Assembly (NCBI RefSeq): GCF_000204055.1
Contig: NW_006768780.1
Span: 1,153,092 to 1,176,996, forward strand
Length of the DNA: 23,905 nucleotides
DNA from: Melampsora larici-populina 98AG31
Lineage: Eukaryota; Basidiomycota; Pucciniomycetes; Pucciniales; Melampsoraceae
Reading direction: 5' to 3'
The notes beneath the pieces are model-generated. The model was not told the origin of the DNA, ran no database searches, and worked only from the letters and a program-made list of their open reading frames with translations. A program made the translations under genes and the position numbers. Numbering within the stretch: the stretch's first letter is position 1; each line of letters opens with the position of its first letter. Below, piece by piece: positions 10,706-19,372 of this stretch.

Positions 10706-10871
10706 CACCTTTGGTTGTGAAAGTGGTCGAAGAAGAGATAAAGAAACAAATTCAAATGTAATCCAAAAAGCGATGAGAAAGCGTTGTAGTTCAGATCAGG
10801 TTCTTTGAAGTTGTTATGTTATGCAGAGAAGGTCGGCGTGGACTGTTGATGAAATAAAGACCGCCCAAGGC

Positions 10872-10879
10872 CTTTATAT
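10872..10879 (-). promoter_or_regulatory. Putative TATA box of accessory gene A
   Basis: The minus strand reads TATATAAA, about 167 bp upstream of the proposed ATG at 10705. It leaves room for a leader of about 130 bases and supports the chosen start. Confidence 0.5.
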
Positions 10880-11363
10880 AGGTCTTCTGCGCGGAAAATC
10901 CTTGCAAAGCTGGCTGCAGGAAGCGAATGTCGAGTAAGTGACATAGCAGACCTTGTCGGAATTTCCGATTGAGGCTGTCAGCCTGTCTCCAGACCAAATT
11001 TGAATCAGCACTGATTCCTTCGTTCGCAGTCGATTGTCGAGATCGCAAGGGACGGTTCTCGGCTTTGTTCATGTGGTTTTCATCTACAGTGGGTCCGATG
11101 GTTTGTCCTTAGAATTGGCACGCTATCAGACGTTTTTCAAATAATGTCAGGACGGTAGAATTACAACGGCGAATTCTAATGAGGACTGGGATTACCCTTT
11201 GATTGCCGGCCCATGGTGGGGGAAATACGCCGCCAGGGCAAGGTGGCAGGCCCACGCACGCTTGCCCGACCAATCATTGCGTCCGGTCAAATCGATTTCC
11301 TCCCTTCATTGCTTGTCCCGATGGATCCTGATCTGATATGCGGTCGGCAATCGCGCTGCGACG
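10880..11363. other. Upstream region of gene A with no supported gene
   Basis: Short ORFs occur on both strands (for example the minus strand 11072-10791, which overlaps the gene A TATA box) but none has recognisable motifs or splice structure. It most likely holds the promoter of gene A and the 3' region of possible gene C. Confidence 0.4.
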
Positions 11364-11619
11364 TTAGTGGGCGTCAAAGTTGTAGAACTGAAAGGTCAAT
11401 GAGGACACTAAAGTTACTGACTTCTCGGTGACCCGTTGGCCCTGAAGGGCCCGAGCTGGGACCTCGAAATCGAACGTAGGTAGGGTTGTGGCTGAGATGA
11501 ATTTGATAAAGAGAGCGTCCTTGCGAAACGTTTGATTCCCATTGGGCATTCCTGATGGCCTGCCCGCATAGAGATAGGTTCAATTTGGCTAGGGGCGTTT
11601 GACCCTGTTTTCTCGGCAT
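11364..11619 (-). CDS. Possible small gene C, frame and introns unresolved
   Basis: A minus-strand ATG at 11619 follows a TATA-like TATAAA (11779-11774) by about 155 bp, the same spacing as gene A. It sits between genes B and A on the same strand. Two overlapping minus-strand frames are open: one starts MPRKQGQTPLAKLNLS and the other contains ALFIKFISATTLPTFDFEV. At least one intron would be needed to join parts, but I found no intron of normal length that gives a clear product. I recognise no family. It may be a small accessory gene, a decayed one, or non-coding. Confidence 0.28.
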
Positions 11620-11773
11620 GGAAACAGCGCGGGAGGTGGGATCAATCGAAAAAGATAATGTTTAAAATGGCAAGATGGTTTTCTACACAGTGGTGAAGTT
11701 TGAGCGTGAACATGAGTTGATCGTTGCTAATTAATTACACAAACTTGGAAGTAATATGTACACGTAAGGGGGG

Positions 11774-11779
11774 TTTATA
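11774..11779 (-). promoter_or_regulatory. Putative TATA box of possible gene C
   Basis: TATAAA on the minus strand, only 53 bp after the gene B stop codon, suggests that the next transcript has its own promoter. Weak evidence on its own. Confidence 0.35.
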
Positions 11780-11831
11780 GGAGGACGGTTCGGGGCGAGA
11801 ATAAAACGGTATATGCCAGTATCAAGCCGTC

Positions 11832-12671
11832 TTAATTAGCAACAGGGCCCATGCCTCGCAACCGCCTGCTTCTCCTAGGATGAGACGGGGTCTGTATCAT
11901 AAAAATTTCCGTGGTCTATTTTGAACAGTCAGCATCGAAGATGGCGGTGGTGGAAAGTAGTAAGACTTACGTTAATCTCCCACGCGTTATCCCTTGAATC
12001 GTGACCCACCACATTGCCCCGGAGGGCGATCACATTTCCGACTGAAAGATCGTCCAATGTTAGACTCGAGCTGATGCTAGTCCCAATCAAGTAATTCGAA
12101 ACAAATTAGACCTGTCTCTTGCCCTGATACAGGTTAATCAGCATCAGACCGATCCTAGAAGCAGAGGGACAGTGCAAACTTACTGTTGCATCTCGACCTC
12201 GATGTAGGACTTTAATAACTTCAATTGCCGTACGCTGGTTGTGAACCCGTCGGAGAGACCACTCAAGAATTTGGCCCACACCCTGGGCTGAGACCTTGTT
12301 AAGCAGCGGATGAAGGCGGACTTCAGCAGAATCAATGACAATTGTGTTTTCTGCTTCTTCAAAAATGGTCGAAACTGTGTCACATCCAGCTGAGACTGGA
12401 CCTTCCAACTTGTAGGCATGATTATGACGGATCTGTGTGTTGCAGTGTTTCGCCGCGATCAATAATCCAGCGCCTGTAAGCGTACCTCGGTTGAAGACGA
12501 CATCGGTCTGGAAATATTTGTATTTGGGATTGGGAGGAAGCTGAGGCATATGGACCTTATAAAGCGAGTCAGTTTGATAGCAAAAGTGCAGAGAGATTTA
12601 CACACTTGGTTTCTGGTCCAAAAGATGCAGCTGAAGCGTAGAGGTAGCTCGGCAGGCAAGTGGGATTGCAT
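11832..12671 (-). pseudogene. Accessory gene B: paralogue of gene A with one in-frame stop
   Basis: Proposed minus-strand exons: 12671-12606, 12555-12184, 12123-11971, 11915-11832; introns of 50, 60 and 55 bp, GT-AG. That is about 224 residues with a TAA at codon 152 (12108-12106). Exon 2 carries KYKYFQTDVVFNRGTLTG and HAYKLEG, which line up with gene A's ILTG and CYTIKG. Exon 3 is 51 codons in both genes and aligns without gaps (Phe7, Gly36 and Trp48 shared). The protein ends in a basic tail, RRSRRLRGMG, comparable to gene A's PRRPRG but without the long charged repeat. The stop may be a C-to-T change of CAA; otherwise the gene would end there and lose its last 73 residues. The first exon is uncertain: another frame entering from an ATG at 12760 with donor GTAAAT is possible. 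Function unknown. Confidence 0.65.
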
Positions 12672-13268
12672 GGGTATGACAGCGTAAGGTAACTTTTTAT
12701 CCAGAAGGTAGTTTGAAGTATTGAAAGAGCAGCTGAATTGAGTCGATACGTTGGTGGCATTGATGTATTAGACTTGACGTCTATATATGTATATGTGTCG
12801 TTGAGAAGGCTACCAACCTCAGGTGTGGACTGCATCGCGAGGTCATGTGAGCCCATGCAAGACTGAGTGAGTTGACCTGGGTCGAGTCCGAATGGTCCAC
12901 ATGATGGCTGCGCTGGTTTAGTTTGTTGACAAAGGGACGGTTTCAGTGCAAAAGTCCGTGAGTGGTCCCTCCTCGCCGTGATTTGAGTTGAATATTATGA
13001 TGACTGGTAATATCGTGTATTGGGTGAGAGTTCACGACCGGTTGAGGTCGATTGGATGTGGCTGGGGGTGTTGGGCCACAGCTAGCATGGCGGTGACACG
13101 GGTTCAAAACGACTAACATAATAGATTAGCAGAAAAAATCGGGCGCAGGAGATGGATTGAGTATCGCTGAATGGGTTTGGAAACATTTAGGGCCGCGCTG
13201 ACACGGAATGTCTGTTGGTTGATAGATTGAGCGAGGTGAGGCCTGTAGTTGGGGTGTCGCAGTGGTAG
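12672..13268. other. Region upstream of gene B up to the hAT element 2 target site
   Basis: No gene is supported. A TATATA run on the minus strand (12788-12783) could be the gene B promoter, about 110 bp before the ATG at 12671. The rest shows only short ORFs without motifs. Confidence 0.4.
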
Positions 13269-13276
13269 GCCGCGAG
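13269..13276. repeat. 8-bp target-site duplication of hAT element 2, left copy (GCCGCGAG)
   Basis: GCCGCGAG is repeated exactly at 16888-16895, directly outside the two TIRs. Confidence 0.93.
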
Positions 13277-13347
13277 TCAGGATGAGCCCCGGCTTGTCGG
13301 GAACGGAGACCGCCCAGACCGACCCCCCGAGTAAAAAGCAAAAAGGA

Positions 13348-13361
13348 AGCCCGGCTTCCGA
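13348..13361 (+). repeat. hAT element 2 subterminal motif, left copy
   Basis: AGCCCGGCTTCCGA is found again, in the same orientation, at 16762-16775 near the other end. Its core GGAAGCCCGGCTTCC is palindromic at the left end. It is a candidate transposase-binding site by analogy with other hAT elements. Confidence 0.5.
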
Positions 13362-14002
13362 GCCGACCCCGCCCCGGCGGAGATTAATATCAAAACCCCC
13401 AGCCCGACCCCCGCCACCGGAAAATCGGTTTCCCACCGATAATCCGGTTTTCCGCTGAATCTCCGCGAGTTCTCGATGAAGCTGAGCCACTTCTGAAAGC
13501 AGCAACATGCACAAATCAAGCACATGAAAGTAAGTTATATGTTTGGATCACCAATCATTCCAGACTCTATTGGACATAACTTCACATTGGAAGATTATTT
13601 GGTGAAGTGCCCTGTGCCCATTGCTGTAAAATTATTAGTGCGGATGCTATTCTCACAAGTAATGTGATTAAATCCAGCCCATAAAAGGAAGCTGCTGCTC
13701 TTTAGACTCTTGCCCCATCGGATCCATCTTGCTAGCCAACTTTATTATCTTCATAAATTAAACCCTGAGTTGTCATATATCTTCTTTTTTACTGCTCTCA
13801 TAACTTTTACCGTTCAAATATTCCTTTTTATTATATTCTCCTTATTAGTTACAACACATCTTCATATATTAAGGTGTTAATCTACAGCTCCTTGAGTTGT
13901 TCTTTTTTTGTTTTTTTATTGCTCTTGAATCTGTCACCTTTCAAACATTGACTTTTATCGCATTATCCTTACTAGTACAATAACACCACTTTTATTTTAT
14001 AC

Positions 14003-16454
14003 ATGGCTTCAAACTCTTCTTGCTCATCATCTCAAGTTGGTAGTGAAGACACCATAGCAAAACGTGGCAAGTCCTCATATGTCTGGTGCCATTTCACGAT
14101 TCATGGAGATAAAACAGTTTGTTCAGTAGTTCTATCTAGTGGTAAAGTTTGTGGAAAGGCGCTTGCCCGCGACAAGACTTCTAGTACAAAGGCCATGTCG
14201 GATCATCTCCAGCGACTTCATGGATTGTATAATCCTGAGCTGGCGGAGCAGTCAAATCAAACTTCATTGGAAGGCTCGTTCAAGAGGATCAAGACTCAGC
14301 ATGTAGTAAGCATTTATGACCCAATGAATTCAACCTTGACCAAGCTTGTAACTTTGCTGAGTGTTTGTTTTGAACAGCTTGCACTGAACACTGAAACTCT
14401 CAAAACGGCAATTTCCTATTTCATTGCTGAAGCGGATCTTCCTTTTGCTTTGATAAATCGTCAATCTTTCAAGCATCTGTTGAAGCTTTGCAATCCTCAG
14501 ACAGCAGGAATGATTGTCAAACGACACACCACAGCCAGACACACGATTTCGATGTTTCAATTCTTTCAGAACTATATCAAGAATAATGTATTTAACAAAG
14601 CAAAGTATATTTCTTTCACACAAGATGGTTGGACGTCTCCAAATCAACGTGCTTACATGTCAATCACAGCACATTTCATCACCGACAATTTTGAGCTTAA
14701 ATCGTTGACCATTGGCATTCCCCGTGTTTCAGGTCAGTTCTTTCCAAGCCCTCTCTGCTTCTCCCCAACATACCTATCAAGCTCACATATTCCCTTACCT
14801 TTTAGGACAACATGTGGCTTTGAATTATGCTGATCTATTTGTAAAATACTTGATCAAGTATAACATTGTTGATTCACTCTCAACCATTACCGCTGACAAT
14901 GAAAACAAGAATGGGAAGATAGCCAAACTCATTCACGAGTCTCCTGAAATCAAGAACTTCAATCCTATCGAGTCTCTCTTTGGTTGTGTTGCACATGTAA
15001 TAAATCTTGCTGCTCACAAAGGCCTTGACGCCTTTGGTGTGGTTGAAGATGCATTAGTCAATCCCTCAGATGCTTCGAGTGGACCAATGGATCTAGCCAA
15101 CCTAGTCGATCGATCCGATTCAAGTACAGCAAACCTTTCGACTATCAGGTCAAGATGTCACGGACTTGTAGTCTGGGTCCGTAGCAGTCCTCAGAGATCG
15201 GAGGCTTTTTCGAAGATTGTGAAGCTACTACGAAGTATTTCTTTAGATTCAACTGATCCAGCTGACCCAACCGATGAAACCAAAGTCAACACTGCTCTCC
15301 AATTCCTGGCTCCCAAACCAACTGAGAATGTAGATGAAATTGACCCGATCTCACAAGGAACTGCTGTAGCTCTGATCCCCGATGTTGAAACTCGCTGGAA
15401 CTCCACTTTTCTCATGTTCCAACGCCTACTCCGCCTCCGCAAAGCTGTCCAGCAATTCTGTGAACGTCCTGGTGCTACGAAGTTTCAGCTGACTGATGTT
15501 GAGTGGACTTACGTTGAGCAGATGTGTAATTTTTTAGAACCACTGTCCAAAGCCACCAATGAGCTTTGCCGATCACGATTTCCTACACTCCACACTGTAA
15601 TACCAATCTACATTGCCGTAATGGGTCGATTGAACAACATAAGTCTTCAAACTTGATACTTCACTTGTGATGATTTGAAACTTACAAGAGTTTTTTTATT
15701 CAATCATGTGTATTTAGGTTATATCAACTTATGACAATGACCACTTGATTCCCGCTGCTCGAGTGATGATAGAGAAGCTTGAGACTTATTTCAAGAATGT
15801 TCTACTCAAACCCGGTGCGGTATGTGCAACTATCTTGGATCCACGACTCAAGATGTCATTCTTTGAGGTGTGACTTCTCATTTCTCAACCAATGAACTCT
15901 CCCCATTTGATGTATAACTGACATTGTTATATGTTTTATCTCTCGTTCTTATATGATAGGCCAAATCTGAGGTTTTAGATCGTTATGACACATCCCCGGC
16001 AAAATTGAAAGACATGTTCTGCTCCGAAGCCTTGAAGTTTGAATCTCCGAATGAAGTTGCACACCAAGCCTCGAAAACCACGAGTCAATCTTACTTTGGG
16101 GCCGAGATCTATGGGACAACCATTGGACCGGCTTCGTTTGAGAGCGAACTCAGCCGTTATTTAAGCGATTTAGTTGAACCTGCCGATGCCGACATTCTGC
16201 TCTATTGGAAAAGCAAGGTCAAAAGCTATCCAATTTTGAGTCAGATGGCCATGAAGTACTTGGCCATTCCTGCTACCAGTGCTCCCTCCGAAGGTGCCTT
16301 TTCAAAGACCAAGGTCATTCTGACACCTCAAAGGAGTAAACTCTCGGATTTGAGTGTAGAAGCACTTCTGTGCCTCAAGGAATGGTATCGTGTTTTTGGT
16401 CCGCTATTTGTATTGCCCGGTTGCCAGGCTGAACCCATTGCTATCATTGATTGA
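14003..16454 (+). CDS. hAT transposase with BED finger and C-terminal dimerisation domain; one splice donor apparently mutated
   Basis: Exons 14003-14732, 14806-15638, 15718-15867 and 15960-16454 give about 735 residues in one frame. Visible parts: a BED-type zinc finger (about residues 25-75; SYVWCHFTIHG, VCGKALARDK, HLQRLHG), SFTQDGWTSPNQRAYM (about 205), TADNENKNGKI (about 272), FGCVAHVINLAA (about 305), DVETRWNSTFLM (about 437), and the hAT dimerisation domain (about 633-700; DILLYWKSK, YPILSQMAMKYLAIPATSAPSE). Introns 1 and 3 are GT-AG. Intron 2 should begin at 15639, but reads ATAAGT where GTAAGT is expected. Use of an upstream GTAATG at 15618 would keep the frame and drop seven residues. 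A CATAAAAG near 13680 is a possible TATA-like element. It may be functional only if alternative splicing works. Confidence 0.85.
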
Positions 16455-16761
16455 TCATCTTTCATCTATCCCTCACCTTTTGGACCGATCAATCACAAGT
16501 TTCTTGATTTTTCAAACTCACTTTCTTAACTCTCCTTAAACACTATTCATGATTCATCTTTTATCTGTACTTAAAGTTTTCTACTGATCGATCACATCGA
16601 TTGTTTCATGCCGACCTCGTTTATTATATACTCTGTTTAAATATTGTTATTAGTTTACTTACTGTATCTATTCTAGCTCTCTATAAATGAATATATCAAT
16701 TGTGTATAATCAACCTACCGGGTGCCGGTTCTCCGAGAAAAATCGGGGATCTGCCTACCCC

Positions 16762-16775
16762 AGCCCGGCTTCCGA
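16762..16775 (+). repeat. hAT element 2 subterminal motif, right copy
   Basis: AGCCCGGCTTCCGA is identical to 13348-13361. The surrounding 16720-16872 is unusually GC-rich against the AT-rich 3' UTR, as is the left subterminal zone. Confidence 0.5.
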
Positions 16776-16887
16776 TCCTACGGAGTCGGATCGGGGTCGG
16801 GGACTATACAGTCTTTGCCCGACTACCGTACCGGCGGTTCGGTGTACCGGAGATCCCCGACTCCGCCGGAGACGGGGCTCATCCTGA

Positions 16888-16895
16888 GCCGCGAG
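16888..16895. repeat. 8-bp target-site duplication of hAT element 2, right copy (GCCGCGAG)
   Basis: Exact match to 13269-13276. Confidence 0.93.
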
Positions 16896-16957
16896 GCGAG
16901 CTGATGGTTGCTCTGTCCGAGGCGAGTTAGGTCATGCACTGAGTGAAGTTCGGGGCG

Positions 16958-17021
16958 GGCACGGCAAATGCAACGATGCTTGGGCATCAGGCACGGCAGA
17001 TGCAACAATGCTTGGTTGTTA
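16958..17021. repeat. Two imperfect 32-bp tandem repeat units
   Basis: Unit 1 (16958-16989) and unit 2 (16990-17021) both begin GGCACGGCARATGCAAC and share ATGCTTGG. They differ at a handful of positions, mainly at the end. They lie about 25-90 bp inside the proposed Helitron 5' terminus, so they may be part of its subterminal region. Confidence 0.7.
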
Positions 17022-17030
17022 GGCCTTGTG

Positions 17031-17045
17031 CCTTTATATTATAGA
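17031..17045 (-). other. Candidate Helitron 5' terminus
   Basis: Read on the minus strand from 17045 the sequence is TCTATAATATAAAGG, and the preceding host base (complement of 17046) is A. A TC start, AT-richness and an A/T insertion site are known Helitron 5' features. All Helitron-strand genes in the window lie inside it. The 3' end is outside the window, so the pair of ends cannot be confirmed. Confidence 0.5.
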
Positions 17046-17193
17046 TCTGATATAGCGCTGTAGTGCAATCACAAAGTTCAACTTTGTATTTGGAGGGGGC
17101 CTCCCTCCTCCTTCCTCGTAGGGCTTCACAATTTTGAAGGAGCAAAAAAGCATGTAATGAAAAACTATGATTGCACTACAGTCTTGTATCAGA
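17046..17193. mobile_element. MITE-like 148-bp inverted-repeat element
   Basis: The first 26 bases (17046-17071) and the reverse complement of the last 26 (17168-17193) match at all but four positions. Both arms contain CTGTAGTGCAATCA, perfectly inverted, and TCTGATA at the outer end. The interior has no coding sequence and includes a small palindrome, AAAGTTCAACTTT. I could not find a convincing target duplication, so the superfamily is unknown. Confidence 0.6.
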
Positions 17194-17420
17194 TGTATTG
17201 TAATTACACAGTTGACGATTTTTCTCGTGAACATTTCGACTTTTTCCTAGTTTGAAAGCACCTACTATAGGCTACGAGTTCGGCTAACGGTAGATTAAGT
17301 GATGTCATGATAAAAAGGCAATATGATTAGTCAGATCTGATCGATCTGCTACTATAAGTGATTCTCAAGTCTGCAGTCTCAAATAATCGATTACTCATCA
17401 ACCAACTCACTACACCTACA

Positions 17421-17430
17421 TTATATATAT
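17421..17430 (+). promoter_or_regulatory. Putative TATA box of the reductase gene
   Basis: TTATATATAT lies 83 bp upstream of the ATG at 17513 and is followed by a C/T/A-rich leader, as usual for a fungal host gene. Confidence 0.5.
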
Positions 17431-17512
17431 CACCATCTTACTCTGAAGGTTGAAGCTATTGCATCTCCTATCTTCACAATCTCATTCATACTTCAAATCA
17501 TACAAATCAATC

Positions 17513-18732
17513 ATGCCTGTCGTCAAAAACCGTGCTGTGATCTTTCAATCTCCTCCTACTGGTGGTTATCCTGTCGAAGGTCAACATCTAGTCTACTCCG
17601 AGTCTAACGAGATCGATGTTGAGAATGTCGATATCAAAGACGGTGTGTTAGTCAGAAACAGAGTAGTATCTATTGATCCTTACCAACGAGGTCGTATGCG
17701 AGCTCCCGAGGTTGAGTCCTATAGCGCACCTTTCAAACTCAATTCACCTATCACAAACTATGGGGTTGGAAAAGTGATTCGATCGAATGATGATCGATTC
17801 AAAGTGGGTGATGAGATCTTTTCAAACTCGACTGGGTTTGAAGAATACACTATTATCTCTAAGAAAGGTTTAGATGATGTGGCTACTCGAGTGATTGATC
17901 AAAAGATTGGTTTACCTATTGAGAAATGGACTGGTGCAGCTGGAATGCCTGGAATGACGGCTTATTATGGGTTTTATGAAATCGGTCAACCAAAGAAAGG
18001 TGAAACGATCTTTGTAAGTCATTGGGAAAATAAAACTCACTTCACCTTTCATACAACATATTGACCATCTTTATGAATTTCGTAATAGATATCAGCCGCA
18101 TCAGGTGCAGTAGGTCAAATTGTGGCTCAATTAGCCAAGCGAGAAGGTTTAAAAGTCATTGGATCTTGTGGTTCGGATGAGAAAGTAGAATATTTAAAGA
18201 ACGAACTCAAATTCGATCATGCGTTTAATTATAAAACTTGTAATAATCTTGAAGAATTGAAAAAGTTTGAACCGATTGATATTTATTGGGATAATGTAGG
18301 AGGTGAAACCCTCGATGATTTCTTTTTGGTGGCAGCTGTTCGTGCCAGAATCATCGCTTGTGGGGTAAGTCATTTCTATTCTTAAAAACTTTTCAGTATT
18401 CTGATAAATAGATATTGAAATGCTTTCATGAATTGCTTCCTCAGATGATATCTCAATACAACGTTTCTGGTGAACCTTATGGAATCAAGAACATCATGTT
18501 AACGGTTGGAAAATCCATCAAGATGCAAGGCTTTATCATCATCAACCCTGAATGTTGGAAACCTACGGCTCCTAAGTTTTACGGATCCGTACCTCAATGG
18601 TTGGTTAAAGGAGAAATCAAATCAAAAGAAGATGTAACTAAAGGATTAAAGAATGCGATTGGTAGTTTGATTGGAATCTTTAAAGGTCAAAACTTTGGAA
18701 AAGCTGTAGTAGAGATTTGGGATGGTAATTGA
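17513..18732 (+). CDS. NADP-dependent medium-chain dehydrogenase/reductase (alkenal/prostaglandin reductase-like)
   Basis: Exons 17513-18013, 18089-18364 and 18445-18732 encode 354 residues, a normal length for this family of cytosolic NADP-dependent double-bond reductases. They reduce the C=C bond of alpha,beta-unsaturated carbonyl compounds and lack the catalytic zinc of classical alcohol dehydrogenases. Visible: a GroES-like N-terminal part with VSIDPYQRGRM and GVGKVIRSND, the MPGMTAYYGFYEIG segment before the Rossmann fold, the nucleotide-binding loop AASGAVGQIVAQLAK (about residues 170-184), DIYWDNVGGETLDDFF (about 230-245), and the C-terminal IIACG/MISQYN junction that fixes the second intron. 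Introns are GT-AG, 75 and 80 bp. The start at 17513 (CAATCATGCC) aligns with the usual N-terminus; an upstream non-ATG extension is unlikely. The exact substrate cannot be read from sequence. It is a host gene, more AT-rich than the transposons beside it. Confidence 0.92.
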
Positions 18733-19372
18733 ACTTTTCATTTTAAGATCTCTTTCTTTTTGTATGAATTATATATATTTAAAAATCTTGTATAGATCTG
18801 ATTTAAATTTTATTTAATGTCTCAAGCTGCTTAGTAATATATATATATATTGATATTTTGTCATACTTTTTATAGGCAAATCTCATAATTTGCGCGCCGT
18901 TTTGTAGAACTCGGGCTTAGCACTTATATCAAATGAATTTGAGTGTCTCTCTAAAAAGCTTATTACCTAGGCAAACTCTTGATCTAGTATATTAATTATC
19001 AACCTTATGGCACGATTACTTTGTTCCAAGGTGGCATACCAAAAGTGTTCTAAACGCAGTCAGTAACCTAAATAATGATGTGGATTCTTCTTGTGTGTGA
19101 CTACCACGAGCCGATCTCAAATCTGGGAAAGGTCATCGCAACGCATGCAGTGTTTTTGTCATGACTCTTTTCACTTCGAAGAGATGTATATCATTTTAGT
19201 ATATTGCCTACATGATTTAGTTTATTGTATTGTCCTGTGGTATTTATAAGTGGTATAGCTACATGATGACAATGTGTCACTTCTACATGAAAGATTCTAA
19301 AAGAGTGCATTGAGGAAATCTACAGAATTCAACTGGAATTTGAATCAGACAAGTTATGCTTGATCGAAATGC
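18733..19372. other. Intergenic region between convergent genes
   Basis: AT-rich sequence with a TA dinucleotide run (about 18838-18850). It should contain the 3' UTRs of the reductase (plus) and peptidase (minus) genes. No ORF, RNA gene or repeat worth calling was seen. Confidence 0.6.

Larger units (their letters stand above)
13277..16887 (+). mobile_element. hAT transposon (element 2)
   Basis: The element is 3611 bp with perfect 15-bp terminal inverted repeats: TCAGGATGAGCCCCG at 13277-13291 and its exact reverse complement at 16873-16887. A perfect 8-bp target duplication (GCCGCGAG) flanks it. Internally it has GC-rich subterminal zones (13292-13460 and 16720-16872), AT-rich untranslated regions, and one spliced transposase gene on the plus strand. 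It is inserted between accessory gene B and the proposed Helitron 5' end. Perfect TIRs and TSD suggest a relatively recent insertion. Confidence 0.95.
1..17045 (-). mobile_element. Helitron, minus strand, 3' end outside the window, with two nested hAT insertions
   Basis: The Rep/Pif1-helicase gene typical of Helitrons runs on the minus strand from 8896 past position 1. Upstream on the same strand lie accessory genes A, C and B. The minus-strand sequence from 17045 begins TCTATAATATAAAGG after a host A. That matches what is known of Helitron 5' ends: they start with TC, are AT-rich and insert between A and T. Two hAT elements (1948-6387 and 13277-16887) are nested inside. Without them and their duplicated target bases the visible Helitron would be about 9 kb. 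The Rep/helicase identification is firm. The 5' boundary and the inclusion of genes A-C are inferences. The 3' hairpin and CTRR terminus are not visible. Confidence 0.7.

Noticed and set aside
13113..13523. Minus- and plus-strand ORFs rich in Pro, Arg and Gly
   Set aside because: They lie across the GC-rich subterminal region and TIR of hAT element 2; their composition reflects GC-rich repeats, not a protein.
14350..14380. A short intron in exon 1 of hAT element 2 (GTAACT...AACAG)
   Set aside because: It is about 33 bp and the unspliced frame is open and continuous, so no intron is needed.
16687..17008. Several overlapping short ORFs on both strands
   Set aside because: They cover the hAT element 2 right end and the Helitron 5' flank; no protein feature, only GC-rich terminal sequence.
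16958..17021. CRISPR-like repeat
   Set aside because: Only two adjacent units without spacers, in a eukaryotic intron-rich genome; it is a simple tandem duplication.
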